From: Bacteroidetes bacterium GWE2_42_24 | GTDB taxonomy: Bacteria > Bacteroidota > Bacteroidia > Bacteroidales > TTA-H9 | Length of the DNA stretch: 64,000 bases | Direction of reading: 5' to 3' | Assembly: GCA_001768515.1 (NCBI GenBank) | Contig: MEOA01000021.1 | Location: 62,001-126,000 of the forward strand | Part shown: piece by piece, positions 1-9,375 of the stretch | Numbering within the stretch: the first letter of the stretch is position 1 | Layout of the letters: every line of letters starts with the position of its first letter | Program-made: the position numbers and the translations under genes | Notes under the pieces: model-generated | What the model was told of the DNA's origin: nothing | The model's input: the letters and a program-made list of their open reading frames with translations, nothing else | Database searches by the model: none

Positions 1-1513
1 TCAGTTTACGACCGAGGATTTCACGTCCGTTCCCTGCATCGCGCAATTTCTCATCATTCAGTGCTCTTCTGATCCTGTTTTTGGCTCTGTTGGTTACCAC
101 GATATTAAGCCAGTCGAGCTTTGGCTTTTGACTCTTCGTAGTAAGAATTTCAGCCACATCACCATTCTGAAGCAAGTGACGAATGGGGACATTTTTGTTG
201 TTCACCCGTGCACCCGAGCAGCAGGCTCCTACATTTGAGTGAATCTCGAAGGCAAAATCGAGCACCGTCGCTCCAACAGGGAGTTGCTTGACGTCGCCCG
301 CGGGGGTAAGTACATAAATAGATTCACTTTCAGGATGTGCCGGTAATCCGCTGTAAGAGCTTTCATCGGTTTCCGACTTTTGTTCAAGTAGTGTTCTGAT
401 CTGCTTAATCCATTGATCTGAAGCCCCCGATTCACGCCTTTCTTTATACTTCCAATGGGCGGCATCGCCGCGTTCGGCAATTTCGTCCATGCGCGTCGTT
501 CTGATCTGTATCTCTACCCAACGGGTATCAGGGGTCTGAACTGTAGTGTGCAGACTTTCGTAACCACTGTCTTTAGGCTTCGTAATCCAGTCGCGCAAAC
601 GTGAAGGATCGGGTTTATAAATATTGCTAACGATGGAATAGATCTTCCAGCAATCGGCCTTTTCATTCTCAATAATTTTGCGGGAGATTATTCTGATAGC
701 AAACAGGTCATAGATCCCGTTGAAACCGACACCCTGCTTCTGCATCTTCGTGTAAATAGAAGGAATCGACTTGTAGCGCCACTTTATCTCACAATCGAAA
801 CCATTACGGTTCAACTCCTTGATTACAGGTTTCAGGAAAGCTGAAAAGTAGGCTTCCTGCTTCGGTTTTGATTCATCAATCTGCCGTACAATGGCCATGT
901 AGGCTTGCGGTTCGGTAATACGCATAGCCCGTTCTTCCAGATCAGCTTTAATCTGATAGAGTCCCAGACGGTGGCAGAAAGGGATATACACGTAGAGGGC
1001 TTTTCGGAGAATGTGTTTTCCTTCAGACGCACTCACTTTATCGTAATGCCGCATCGAGAAAAGGTTTACAGACAAGCGGATCAGTATGACGCGCAAATCG
1101 GTGGTCATCGACAGCAACATCTGACGAAAATTCTCCGACTCGATGCTGATCTTGTCGAAATTAAGCGATTCGAGGATACGCAGTCCGGCAATCAGCTTTA
1201 AAATGTCGCTGCGTCCATCCAGCCAATCACCCGTTTCGCTGATTTCCTTATCGGTAAAAGTGTACGCCAGTGCAAAGGCAATGATTGAAGACGTCCCAAG
1301 CCCTACTTCTCCGGCAATAATCAGGCTGATATCAAAAAGCCGGATGAGCTGGCGGCTGCTCTCGGCACTTTCATCAGGGAATTTGGCAATGCAAAGTTGC
1401 ACCGTATGACGCAACAGATTGGTCTCTCCTTTATGTAAAAGTGGTTTTACCGCAGCAAGAAGTTTGCGGTATTTCTGGAGGACAAGTTTATCGGTAGTTG
1501 TTATAACCGTCAT
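1..1513 (-). CDS. relA: RelA/SpoT-family (p)ppGpp synthetase, C-terminal part beyond window edge
   Basis: Stringent-response enzyme making (p)ppGpp from ATP and GTP/GDP. The reading frame is open from an ATG at 1513 to the left edge (504 codons), so the end of the TGS domain onward is missing. Seen: an N-terminal HD-like region, then a synthetase domain with RYKSIPSIYTKMQ, FDLFAIRII-type and GYESLHTTV motifs and an EIQIRT strand, then a TGS domain (about residues 400-465). The HD region lacks the usual His-Asp catalytic pair; the place where HDVVEDT-like residues sit reads FALAYTFTDKE. I infer a RelA-type synthetase with an inactive hydrolase domain, consistent with Bacteroidota carrying two long Rel proteins. 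A terminator of the upstream operon lies just before the start. Confidence 0.92.
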   Translation of the reverse strand, partial: MTVITTTDKLVLQKYRKLLAAVKPLLHKGETNLLRHTVQLCIAKFPDESAESSRQLIRLFDISLIIAGEVGLGTSSIIAFALAYTFTDKEISETGDWLDGRSDILKLIAGLRILESLNFDKISIESENFRQMLLSMTTDLRVILIRLSVNLFSMRHYDKVSASEGKHILRKALYVYIPFCHRLGLYQIKADLEERAMRITEPQAYMAIVRQIDESKPKQEAYFSAFLKPVIKELNRNGFDCEIKWRYKSIPSIYTKMQKQGVGFNGIYDLFAIRIISRKIIENEKADCWKIYSIVSNIYKPDPSRLRDWITKPKDSGYESLHTTVQTPDTRWVEIQIRTTRMDEIAERGDAAHWKYKERRESGASDQWIKQIRTLLEQKSETDESSYSGLPAHPESESIYVLTPAGDVKQLPVGATVLDFAFEIHSNVGACCSGARVNNKNVPIRHLLQNGDVAEILTTKSQKPKLDWLNIVVTNRAKNRIRRALNDEKLRDAGNGREILGRKL

Positions 1514-1526
1514 TTAGTATTAAAAA

Positions 1527-1561
1527 AAAACGCCGGAATAAATACAATCACTCCGGCGTTT
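1527..1561 (-). terminator. Intrinsic terminator of the clpS-nfeD-floA operon
   Basis: Read leftward, AAACGCCGGA and TCCGGCGTTT pair around an A/T-rich loop and are followed by a run of T. It sits between the floA stop and the rel start, separating the two leftward units. Confidence 0.85.
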
Positions 1562-1580
1562 GAAATTCAACCTTTAAGAA

Positions 1581-2588
1581 TTATCCTTTGGTGAGATCGC
1601 CGGTTTTCTCGCCCCCCTGCCTTGACAAAGGATTGGCAATGTTTTCACGCATGCGGGTATCCGCCTGAATATTCTGGAACTTGTAATAGTCCATGATTCC
1701 AAGGTTACCACTCCTGAAAGCCTCGGCAATGGCCAGCGGAATCTGTGCTTCAGCCTGGATCACCATGGCACGGGCTTCCTGTGCCTTCGCTTTCATTTCC
1801 TGTTCATGTGCTACAGCCATCGCACGACGTTCTTCAGCCTTGGCCTGAGCGATGTTTTTATCTGCATTGGCCTGATCCATCTGCAATACGGCACCGATGT
1901 TCTTTCCTACATCAATGTCGGCGATGTCGATAGAGAGGATTTCGAAAGCAGTACCACTGTCAAGACCTTTGTCGAGTACCAGTTTGGAGATGCTATCAGG
2001 ATTCTCAAGAACAGTCTTGTGGCTTGGTGAAGAACCGATTGAAGAAACAATACCCTCACCTACGCGGGCCAGTACGGTCTCTTCACCGGCACCTCCGACG
2101 AGTTGACGAATATTGGCTCTCACTGTAACACGGGCTTTTGCAATAAGCTGAATACCATCTTTGGCAACAGCAGTAACAGGAGGTGTATCAATTACTTTAG
2201 GGTTAACCGACATTTGAACTGCCAGCAACACATCGCGTCCGGCAAGGTCGATAGCACTTGCCGTTTTGAAATCGAGGGTCATATTGGCTTTTTCAGCCGA
2301 GATCAATGCATTGACAACCGACTGGACATGTCCTCCAGCCAGATAATGCGCTTCCATGTCATTGCGGGTAAGTTTAAGTCCGGCCTTGGTTCCTGCAATA
2401 AGGCTGTTGACAATAACTGAAGGTGGTACTTTACGCCAACGCATCAGGATAAGCTGAAGCAGCGAGATATTAACACCCGAAACGAGTGCTGAGAACCATA
2501 ATCCGACAGGGATAAAGTAAAATATCACCCACAGACCGAACAGGGAGGCTATACCAATAGCCAAAAAAGCAAATACAGTTCCTTCCAT
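1581..2588 (-). CDS. floA: Flotillin-like protein FloA
   Basis: Membrane-associated SPFH/flotillin-like scaffold of bacterial lipid microdomains. At 335 residues it has the length of YqfA/FloA proteins. It has an N-terminal membrane segment pair (about residues 5-50), an SPFH-type core with the [21 protein letters not shown] stretch shared by FloA proteins, then an Ala/Glu-rich coiled coil ([19 protein letters not shown], about residues 245-290). It lies 6 bases after an NfeD-like gene, the partner normally found with flotillins. The short C-terminal tail ([11 protein letters not shown]) is polar. Confidence 0.95.
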   Translation of the reverse strand: MEGTVFAFLAIGIASLFGLWVIFYFIPVGLWFSALVSGVNISLLQLILMRWRKVPPSVIVNSLIAGTKAGLKLTRNDMEAHYLAGGHVQSVVNALISAEKANMTLDFKTASAIDLAGRDVLLAVQMSVNPKVIDTPPVTAVAKDGIQLIAKARVTVRANIRQLVGGAGEETVLARVGEGIVSSIGSSPSHKTVLENPDSISKLVLDKGLDSGTAFEILSIDIADIDVGKNIGAVLQMDQANADKNIAQAKAEERRAMAVAHEQEMKAKAQEARAMVIQAEAQIPLAIAEAFRSGNLGIMDYYKFQNIQADTRMRENIANPLSRQGGEKTGDLTKG

Positions 2589-2594
2589 GATAAT

Positions 2595-3065
2595 TTATTG
2601 GGTTTTAAGTTTAACGAAAATCTTTTGATGATCGATTTTTACAATTTCTATTTCAATACGCTGGTCAATAAAACCAGACAGGCTGTGAACCTCATAAAGT
2701 TCACCATTGATTCGGGCCTTACCGGCAGGTGCCAGCCTGGAGATGGTTTCACCTGTCTCACCTGGTTTAACCTTTGCAGCATCCACCAGATTCACTTTGG
2801 AGTCGATCGTATCATTGAGCATCAGACGCTTCCATGTCCGCGATTTCAAAGAGAAATAGAGAGATGCTATGGCACCGACAAGGGTTGAAAAGGTAACAAT
2901 CACACCGACCGTTGTACCATACCCGGCCCATGCCTGCCAGATGCCAATACCAATGGCAATAAAACCGAGAACCCCGGCAACCGATGTACCCGGAATAACA
3001 AGAATTTCAAGCACCAGAAGTAACAATCCGGTAACAATCAGTAGAATGATAATGGTAAGTGACAT
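2595..3065 (-). CDS. NfeD-family membrane protein (short form)
   Basis: Short NfeD (156 residues) without the ClpP-like protease domain of long NfeD proteins. Three hydrophobic segments (about residues 4-24, 27-48, 52-72) precede a soluble C-terminal beta-barrel (OB-fold) of about 70 residues containing GETGETISRLAPAGKARING. The family works with flotillin-like proteins in membrane organisation; here floA follows after 6 bases and clpS precedes by 9 bases, so one operon is likely. Confidence 0.9.
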   Translation of the reverse strand: MSLTIIILLIVTGLLLLVLEILVIPGTSVAGVLGFIAIGIGIWQAWAGYGTTVGVIVTFSTLVGAIASLYFSLKSRTWKRLMLNDTIDSKVNLVDAAKVKPGETGETISRLAPAGKARINGELYEVHSLSGFIDQRIEIEIVKIDHQKIFVKLKTQ

Positions 3066-3074
3066 AATAGCTTA

Positions 3075-3344
3075 TTATTCAATCGTCAGGCTCAACTGTC
3101 GGTGCGACAACTCATCAAACAATACCTTCAATTCGGTAAAGGAACCGCTTTTAACCGGACAACGACCTTTAACATGTGCCGTAAGCGCACATTGTTCGGC
3201 CTGCTCCTGCACATGACCAACAACCTCCATGAGGCAGTCGATCACATACTCAAATGTATTCACATCGTCATTGTAGAGTATCAATTGGTTTTGATCCGAC
3301 AATTCCGAATCCTCCTTCCTGACAATTTTCTCAAGTGTTTTTCC
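3075..3344 (-). CDS. clpS: ClpS-like adaptor protein
   Basis: Small adaptor that hands N-degron substrates to ClpAP-type proteases. The LILYNDDVNTFEYVIDCL segment is the diagnostic ClpS motif (NDD-T-EYV), followed by the helix with EQAEQCALTAHVKG that carries the conserved A-x-x-x-H...G residues. I take the start at the Met of MGKTLEK (3344) rather than an upstream in-frame ATG 18 bases earlier, because family members begin close to this point. It is the first gene of a leftward operon with nfeD and floA, an unusual partnership. Confidence 0.88.
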   Translation of the reverse strand, partial: GKTLEKIVRKEDSELSDQNQLILYNDDVNTFEYVIDCLMEVVGHVQEQAEQCALTAHVKGRCPVKSGSFTELKVLFDELSHRQLSLTIE

Positions 3345-3454
3345 CATAGAACATAATACCATTTGAAGGCATAAAAATAATCATTCTAGCGGTACGTTCG
3401 ATAAAAAACAGAAATTCATTCCGACTGTTAATAACATTACACAAATATGCATAT

Positions 3455-4132
3455 ATGAGCAAACAGGGATACATCACTGACAATAAACACCTTATTAATG
3501 ATCACTTCGTTGACAGCCTCAGGGATTCTTTTGCCAGGGGCTTACCCGGACTGTCAGCACAACTAAGGATGTCGCCTCCTTCCAGAGAAATTCTTATGCA
3601 GAACCCTAAGCACCACCATCCACCAAGAAAGGCCGCCGTTTTGATCGCCTTATTTGAAAGCAAAAACGAATTACATACACTCCTGATTACCCGCAATGAA
3701 TACCCGGGAATCCATTCGGGACAAATAGCTTTCCCCGGAGGCAAATATGAGCCTGCCGACAATAGCCTTATTCAAACCGCTTTAAGAGAAACTCATGAGG
3801 AAGTGGGCATCGCGCAAGAGTACATCGAGACCATAGGCTGCCTGACCGAGTTATACATACCACCCAGCAATTTCAATGTAACACCCGTAGTTGGCGTTCT
3901 GCGACAACTACCCAATCTGTTACCCGACGAGAATGAAGTATCGAAGATCAACATCATAAGCCTCAAAGAGCTTTTCGCTCCTGCAACCAGAAAACTTTTA
4001 CAAATCGACACGCCTGTCGGCAAGATGGAAACACCGGCCTATTGCCCCGACGGACTCATTATATGGGGAGCCACTGCAATGATAATAAGCGAACTGCAAC
4101 AACTCTGGCTTGGGTTCTCTGAGATCTTATAA
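3455..4132 (+). CDS. Nudix hydrolase, CoA pyrophosphatase (NudL) type
   Basis: Predicted to cleave CoA or related nucleoside diphosphate derivatives. The Nudix box is visible as GGKYEPADNSLIQTALRETH followed by EEVGI (about residues 97-121), preceded by HPPRKAAVLIALFE and followed by the conserved IPPSNFNVTPVVG segment characteristic of the CoA pyrophosphatase group. Length 225 matches the family. It is divergent from clpS with a 110-base shared intergenic region; the ATG at 3455 leaves room for a promoter. Confidence 0.9.
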   Translation: MSKQGYITDNKHLINDHFVDSLRDSFARGLPGLSAQLRMSPPSREILMQNPKHHHPPRKAAVLIALFESKNELHTLLITRNEYPGIHSGQIAFPGGKYEPADNSLIQTALRETHEEVGIAQEYIETIGCLTELYIPPSNFNVTPVVGVLRQLPNLLPDENEVSKINIISLKELFAPATRKLLQIDTPVGKMETPAYCPDGLIIWGATAMIISELQQLWLGFSEIL

Positions 4133-4239
4133 CCTAACGAGGGCACAATGGGGAGATATTTCCGCATTTGGTAACAGAACCTCATTTCCGATACCAGATA
4201 AAAACTTCCGGGGTTAAAATCCAGGATGCGGCACTTAAC

Positions 4240-4640
4240 AATACTTGTACCAAAGTCAAAAAACTGTTCGAACTGTTCAATGATTAAATTGATTCACATC
4301 AAAATGTTAAAACATGTAAGGTGACTAATTTTTTGAATATCTGATTTAAATATCAAATTACCAATTGTTTATATCATTCGGTGAAAATGCAATGATTTTC
4401 ACCACCGGTGATGGCTTTTGCACTTTCGTTCGAACTTCGATCAATGAACAGTGAAAATTGCAATTTTTAAGAATGTTCGTTCAATGTTCGTTCAATGAAG
4501 ATTAAGTAACCAATATCACACTTGAAAACAGCTTGATAATCAAGAAAAAGAGAGACCAAAGTTAGGCCAAAGATATATCAAAGAGGGAACGGAGCCTTTT
4601 TTTACATATCTTTTTAGCGGGTTTACAGTAAGTTATAGGA
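4240..4640 (+). repeat. Copy A of a ~400-bp non-coding repeat (inverted relative to copy B)
   Basis: From GTACCAAAGTC to AGTTATAGGA this stretch matches the reverse complement of 27815-28214 with only scattered substitutions and short indels. It contains smaller symmetric parts: a doubled GTTCGTTCAATGTTCGTTCAATG, and TTTTCACCACCGGTGATGG. No reading frame is shared between copies. It fills most of the gap between the Nudix gene and the thioredoxin-like gene. I do not recognise the family; no transposase is inside. Confidence 0.93.
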
Positions 4641-4740
4641 AACTTTGGCGTTGGCTATGGCTTTGACTTTGACCTTGACATTGGCTTTGGCTGGATGAAA
4701 GTATCAGGCCTAAACAGATTTTCAAATAAGCATAAGAGCA

Positions 4741-6195
4741 TTAATTCTCTTTATCCATTTCCAGGAGGCCATGCTTTTCGTTTTTGGTATGACGCTCGAT
4801 GAAACCTTCCAACTGGTCGGAGAGCAAACGTTTGGCAAGGATGGTCTTTTTATCATCCAACAGGTAGATGACAGGGGTGCTGTAGATATCGTAAAGATCT
4901 TTGAAAAAGGGAGTTAAGGCACGAGGGCCATTCACATTCACAAAGTTCATGTCATTTTTCTTCACATACTTTTTCATCTCGCGCATATTGGTGTCGGTAC
5001 ACACGGCATACACTCCTATGTCATACTTTTCTTTCATTCGCGCCACCATATCCCTGATTTTTGGCACTTCTTTCTTACAATGGCCACATTCGGGATCCCA
5101 GAAAAACAGCAGGGTATAGCGGTTTTTCATCGAATGCATTGATTGTAACCGCAATGAGGTATCCTGCATAATCAGTTCAGGTGCAGTTTTACCTATCAGA
5201 ATCGGACGCAGTTTGTTGGCTTTTTTGATCACATTCTCACGTACTTGCTTATTTATCCAGAAATCCATCTCGCCACTGGCATAGAATTGATCGACCATGT
5301 AAACAAAGGCAGCATCCATTCCCATGATTTCACTCCTTTCAACATAATTAGTCAGATACCATACGAAATAGCGATAGGTATCGCGACCCTTCTTCACCAA
5401 GGGAAGCAAACGTTCAACCTCTGACTCAATGCTATCGGGCGACTGCAACACCAGTTTGGTAAAATACAGATTCAATTTTTGATGGTAAACAGGAGTACGT
5501 ATCAATCTGTCATCGCCAAGATCAAAACTGTCAAAAAAGTGATTCTTATAGTATCGGAAAGCGAACAAAGAATCGACGGCTCCATTTGCAAGTTTTGGCG
5601 CTTCAGGAATCCGTGGTTCTGATTGGGCACCCACGAAGGCAGCCACAAGCAATCCCTTGTTGCCGGCAACGAAACCCGAAATATATGCCCTGACAACAGA
5701 ATCGGTGCCGGCAATTTGCTTCTTGCACCATAAGGCAGAATCACTATCCTTGCCATTCCGCTCGATACATTTTTGCCAGGCAGTAACCTCCTTTTGCCTG
5801 GCAGACAAGTAATTGATGTAGGAGAAAAACAGACTGACATCCTCCGATCCCTTCACCTTAATACTACCGGCAATGTTTTCAAATTTCGTTTCAATGGTCA
5901 CTTGTTGCTGTTTGTCGAGCAGGAGTTCAAGGTACCTTACTTTTTTCTGTCCGGCGATGATATACATTCCACCCGGCAGAAGCGTATCAGCACTAAATGT
6001 GTACCATCCCCCCCTCCCTAGTCTGGCGGTATCGTCGACATATTGTTTGTCACCATAGTAATGAGCAAGGTAAAGAACCGTATCGGAGATTCCCTCAATT
6101 TTCAACTGAAGCTTCAGACCATCCTTACCCGAGCTATAAACGGCTGAATGAAGACCCACCAGCATCAAAAAACTCAGTATTAAATTGCGTATCAT
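4741..6195 (-). CDS. Thioredoxin-like lipoprotein/periplasmic protein (DUF4369 + TlpA-like)
   Basis: Bacteroidota-type extracytoplasmic thiol-disulfide protein. An N-terminal signal peptide (residues 1-22) is followed by a DUF4369-like beta domain (about 28-125), a helical DUF5106-like middle (about 130-330) and a C-terminal thioredoxin fold with active site FFWDPECGHCKKEV (about residue 370) and a cis-Pro strand STPVIYLLD. The predicted role is thiol reduction in the periplasm. It is divergent from the coiled-coil gene that follows, and the adjacent 100 bases downstream are repeat-rich. Confidence 0.88.
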   Translation of the reverse strand: MIRNLILSFLMLVGLHSAVYSSGKDGLKLQLKIEGISDTVLYLAHYYGDKQYVDDTARLGRGGWYTFSADTLLPGGMYIIAGQKKVRYLELLLDKQQQVTIETKFENIAGSIKVKGSEDVSLFFSYINYLSARQKEVTAWQKCIERNGKDSDSALWCKKQIAGTDSVVRAYISGFVAGNKGLLVAAFVGAQSEPRIPEAPKLANGAVDSLFAFRYYKNHFFDSFDLGDDRLIRTPVYHQKLNLYFTKLVLQSPDSIESEVERLLPLVKKGRDTYRYFVWYLTNYVERSEIMGMDAAFVYMVDQFYASGEMDFWINKQVRENVIKKANKLRPILIGKTAPELIMQDTSLRLQSMHSMKNRYTLLFFWDPECGHCKKEVPKIRDMVARMKEKYDIGVYAVCTDTNMREMKKYVKKNDMNFVNVNGPRALTPFFKDLYDIYSTPVIYLLDDKKTILAKRLLSDQLEGFIERHTKNEKHGLLEMDKEN

Positions 6196-6484
6196 TTTTT
6201 CTAAGTATAATATTAATCGTTAATATCAATCAAATTTGAGCTGCAAAACCGGAATAGAAACAAGAAATCACAACAACTACAACGTCAAATGCCCTTCTGG
6301 TATTCTGTGAACTATGACTACCATGCAGGCGGACAAGGGATGCAAATTTAGCAAAACCAGCCTGAATGCGAACAAAACCTTATTCTTGATTCTTCGTAGA
6401 AACAAAAATGGGTAATTTTACGTTCATCAAACGAAAGTGAATTCTGAAGAACAAAATGAAGAAACAAAACCTCAGTTTACAATC

Positions 6485-7957
6485 ATGAAATACAAGGGTA
6501 TACTGGCTAGTGCCATCATAGCAATTTCAATATCAACGGTAACATTGGCACAACCGATGTCAGAACAAATGCGGCAAGCCCTTACGCAACGTGATGAAAA
6601 TGCACGATCCTACAGGATGATCCGCGATACCATGAGCTCGAATTCATGGTCCAACCTGATGCGGCTTGTGCATCATCTTCAACGAGTCTCGTCGGCCGAC
6701 AGTGTAATACTGATGGAATATGCTGATCTGTATACTACCGGGATTGTGCAGGCCGCATCGATGCAGATTAAGCTGGATAGCCTGGGATTGGCTGCTCAGA
6801 AAAAAACCATCAAATCCGAAAAATCCGGTTTCTCAGTCATCAACCTCGTGATCCTTGGACTGGCTGCTGTCTTTGCAGCTTTGGGTGGATATCTTTATTT
6901 ACTCTCGGGCAAAAACAAGCATAAGAATAGTACAACTCCCTCTGCCAGAGAAGAGGAGCTTAAAAATGAAAACCTCGAATATGAATCAAAACTGGCAGAG
7001 ATTAGTCAGGTTCTGTCAGAGCTCACCACCGAACGGGAAAAAACGGCCTCTGAGATAGATGATCTGACCAAAACGCTGCAGCGCGAAAGGCATCAACGGA
7101 CAACCTATGCCGAGCATTATGAAAAATTAAATAACGAGTACAACCATCTGAAGGTAAATCTGGAAACGCTGTTGAAAGAAAATGCCGAACTTAAGGCATC
7201 GGTTGGAAAAGCGGCCGCGGACAATCAGAATGAACCCGACAACGAATCGTTTATCAGCGAAATAGAAGCTTTGCATGCTTTGTTAACTGCCAGCAACGAG
7301 GAAAAAAAACAACTGGTACAGAAACTCGACGAGGTGCAATCGGCCCTTGAAGCCCTCCGGCATGAGGAAGGTGATACATCGGAAAATCAAGCTCAAAAAG
7401 AAGAATACCACTCCCTTTGTCATGAACTCGAAGAAACGAAACGGGTGGTTCTGACACTTGAAACAGAACAGCAGCGGCTTTCAGGTGAATTGGCTGCAGC
7501 TCACGAAAAAGCAAGATCACTAAACAACACCCTGTCCGACACAAGGTTACTGACAGGTCATCTGGAATCGATGAAGGATTCACTCATGAATCAATTGAAG
7601 AATGTGAGAGAAGAAAACAGCAGTCTGAGTGCAGAAGTAAACCTCATGAAGGATCAGATCAGTAAAAACGAGAAGAATCCGGAAGTTTGGGAAAAGGTCA
7701 ACAATGAACTGACTATTGCCATGCAACGACTTGCTGAAGAAGAAATGACAAACAAAAAGGCACTTAAAGAAATTCAGCAACAGAATGAATTGATTGCCGG
7801 ATTCACAGCCTCCAATCAACAGAATCAGGAACTCATTGCCGGGTTAAAAAAGTCGAAAGAAGAACTCACGAAAAAAATGAAAGAGATTGAAACAGAACTG
7901 AGCCGGAAAAATAAGCTTGAACGTGAGCTAAAAAAGCTTTTATCAGGTGGCGAATAA
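6485..7957 (+). CDS. Coiled-coil membrane protein
   Basis: No enzymatic domain recognised. The ATG at 6485 gives a clear signal/anchor segment (KGILASAIIAISISTVTLAQ); the longer GTG-started frame 48 bases upstream would bury it. A second hydrophobic segment, GFSVINLVILGLAAVFAALG (about residues 120-145), is followed by about 330 residues of continuous Glu/Lys/Leu-rich coiled coil. The protein probably spans the membrane with a long rod on one side. It converges with the DUF218 gene, whose stop lies 9 bases beyond. Confidence 0.8.
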   Translation: MKYKGILASAIIAISISTVTLAQPMSEQMRQALTQRDENARSYRMIRDTMSSNSWSNLMRLVHHLQRVSSADSVILMEYADLYTTGIVQAASMQIKLDSLGLAAQKKTIKSEKSGFSVINLVILGLAAVFAALGGYLYLLSGKNKHKNSTTPSAREEELKNENLEYESKLAEISQVLSELTTEREKTASEIDDLTKTLQRERHQRTTYAEHYEKLNNEYNHLKVNLETLLKENAELKASVGKAAADNQNEPDNESFISEIEALHALLTASNEEKKQLVQKLDEVQSALEALRHEEGDTSENQAQKEEYHSLCHELEETKRVVLTLETEQQRLSGELAAAHEKARSLNNTLSDTRLLTGHLESMKDSLMNQLKNVREENSSLSAEVNLMKDQISKNEKNPEVWEKVNNELTIAMQRLAEEEMTNKKALKEIQQQNELIAGFTASNQQNQELIAGLKKSKEELTKKMKEIETELSRKNKLERELKKLLSGGE

Positions 7958-7966
7958 TCACATGGA

Positions 7967-8632
7967 TTAGTCAGACAGGCCAAAGAGTACATTATAGTAG
8001 TAACCGAGCGATTCAGGGATAACAGCCCTGATTCCCCTTGATGACTTCCACCATTCTGTTTCACTATAGGTACTATCGGGCATGGCAATAATTCCTGTTT
8101 CAAAACCATATTGTTCACCTACCTGCCGGTAGATTTTCCAACTACGACGGCTATGAACACTAAGCGAAACCACATTTACACGACAAGGGGCAACGCCGAG
8201 TTCCTTCAGTTTTTCAAAACCTGCCCTGGCATTTTCCACTGAACGATCGCGCATTACCAATCGGGCAGGTGCCGCATAAAGTCGAAGCGAATCCACCCCC
8301 TGATGTTTAAGAATTTCAAATGCAACCTCAGCCAATGAATGGTATTCAGAGAGAAAAGAGCCTTCACTGATTTGCTGACCTGTAGTAATCAGCAAATCGT
8401 AATCTCCACTTTTGAACTCATTCGCTGCTTCCTGTAATGCATAATCAGGCAGAAATCCCTCAACCATCATTATACTGGCCTTACTTAAAGGTTGTCGGGG
8501 AGAAAGAAATTTCTGAATGGTAAAGGCCCACGAAACCACGGCACACAGCAGGAGCAATAATACCAGCAGCCATCCCGTCAGCGTTAACCGACGTCCGGTA
8601 GCAGGCTTCGTTAATCGAATGCGGAATCTCAT
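7967..8632 (-). CDS. DUF218/YdcF-like membrane-anchored protein (SanA/ElyC-type fold)
   Basis: Single N-terminal membrane segment (LTLTGWLLVLLLLLCAVVSW, about residues 17-37), then a DUF218-like domain: MVEGFLPDYAL, DLLITTGQ, MRDRSVENARAGFEKL, VVSLSVHSRRSWKIYR and a C-terminal WWKSSRGIRAV segment. The family is linked to cell-envelope or exopolysaccharide functions, but the substrate is not known. The typical ordering of these motifs is kept, so the gene looks intact. Confidence 0.78.
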   Translation of the reverse strand: MRFRIRLTKPATGRRLTLTGWLLVLLLLLCAVVSWAFTIQKFLSPRQPLSKASIMMVEGFLPDYALQEAANEFKSGDYDLLITTGQQISEGSFLSEYHSLAEVAFEILKHQGVDSLRLYAAPARLVMRDRSVENARAGFEKLKELGVAPCRVNVVSLSVHSRRSWKIYRQVGEQYGFETGIIAMPDSTYSETEWWKSSRGIRAVIPESLGYYYNVLFGLSD

Positions 8633-8868
8633 CTCGATAATCTTTCAACAAACATACAATTAATTCAAGAATTCAGGTTATATCCAAACCCGATAGCTAT
8701 CGGCAAAAGCCACAAGACAACCACATCGTTCATTAAAAGCCGGTGTTGTGCTGTGTTAAAAAACCGGCACACAAAAGTGTTAACATTCATTTAATACAAC
8801 AATAATATATCATTAACCCATGAGGCCATCGGTTGGAATACTTTTGCATCAAAATAATCCGAATCATC
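8633..8868. repeat. Intergenic region with CCGATAGCTATCGG palindrome
   Basis: A perfect 14-bp palindrome lies at 8690-8703. Such short palindromes recur in many Bacteroidota genomes, so it is probably a dispersed element or a protein-binding site. A TACTTTTG -7-like box lies at 8839, without a good -33 TTG at the expected distance. Confidence 0.5.
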
Positions 8869-9240
8869 ATGAAAAATAAAATTATTGCCTTTCTTTTTGT
8901 CCTTACCCTCTCAGGAATGCAGGTCATGGCCGACAACGAAGGTCAGACAATTGCAGAAAAAGCTACTTCACCTGAAGTTGCAACTATAGCAAGAACGATC
9001 ACAGGAAAAGTATACGATCTGAGTACAGGCGAAGTGTTGGCAGGAGCTGAAGTCATCATCGAAGGCACCGAAGTAAAGACTTACTCCGACCTGGACGGCA
9101 ACTTTACCATCACGGCACTTCAACCCGGCAAATATAACATCATTTGTTCATTGATTTCCTACAATAAGAGTCTAGTGGAGGATATCAACACCACCGAAGC
9201 AGCCAACAGTTGCAAGATCGCCCTGGAACCTTCCCGTTAG
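8869..9240 (+). CDS. Secreted carboxypeptidase-regulatory-like (CarboxypepD_reg) protein
   Basis: Short exported protein with a signal peptide (MKNKIIAFLFVLTLSGMQVMA) and one CarboxypepD_reg-like beta sandwich: ITGKVYDLSTGEVLAGAEV, TYSDLDGNFTI and LQPGKYNIICSLISY are the usual motifs. This domain normally forms the N-terminus of SusC-like TonB receptors; here it stands alone. The ATG at 8869 is chosen over one 36 bases upstream because it begins directly with the signal peptide. A strong terminator follows. Confidence 0.85.
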   Translation: MKNKIIAFLFVLTLSGMQVMADNEGQTIAEKATSPEVATIARTITGKVYDLSTGEVLAGAEVIIEGTEVKTYSDLDGNFTITALQPGKYNIICSLISYNKSLVEDINTTEAANSCKIALEPSR

Positions 9241-9263
9241 TCATTATAATATTATTCATCATG

Positions 9264-9299
9264 AATCCGGTGCCTGTACAGGTACCGGATTTTGTTTTT
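9264..9299 (+). terminator. Intrinsic terminator
   Basis: AATCCGGTGCCTG pairs with CAGGTACCGGATT around a 3-base loop, followed by a T-rich stretch. It ends the transcript of the preceding small secreted protein. Confidence 0.85.
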
Positions 9300-9375
9300 G
9301 CATCGCGGAGTGTAACTTTTTTGGGGGTTAGTATGTCCTAATCAGGAGTCATTTATCAACCCAAAAATATTTCAC

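Noticed and set aside
4641-4700. Low-complexity GGCTTT/GACTTT stretch
   Set aside because: Degenerate hexamer-like run without clear unit structure; likely chance or slippage product.
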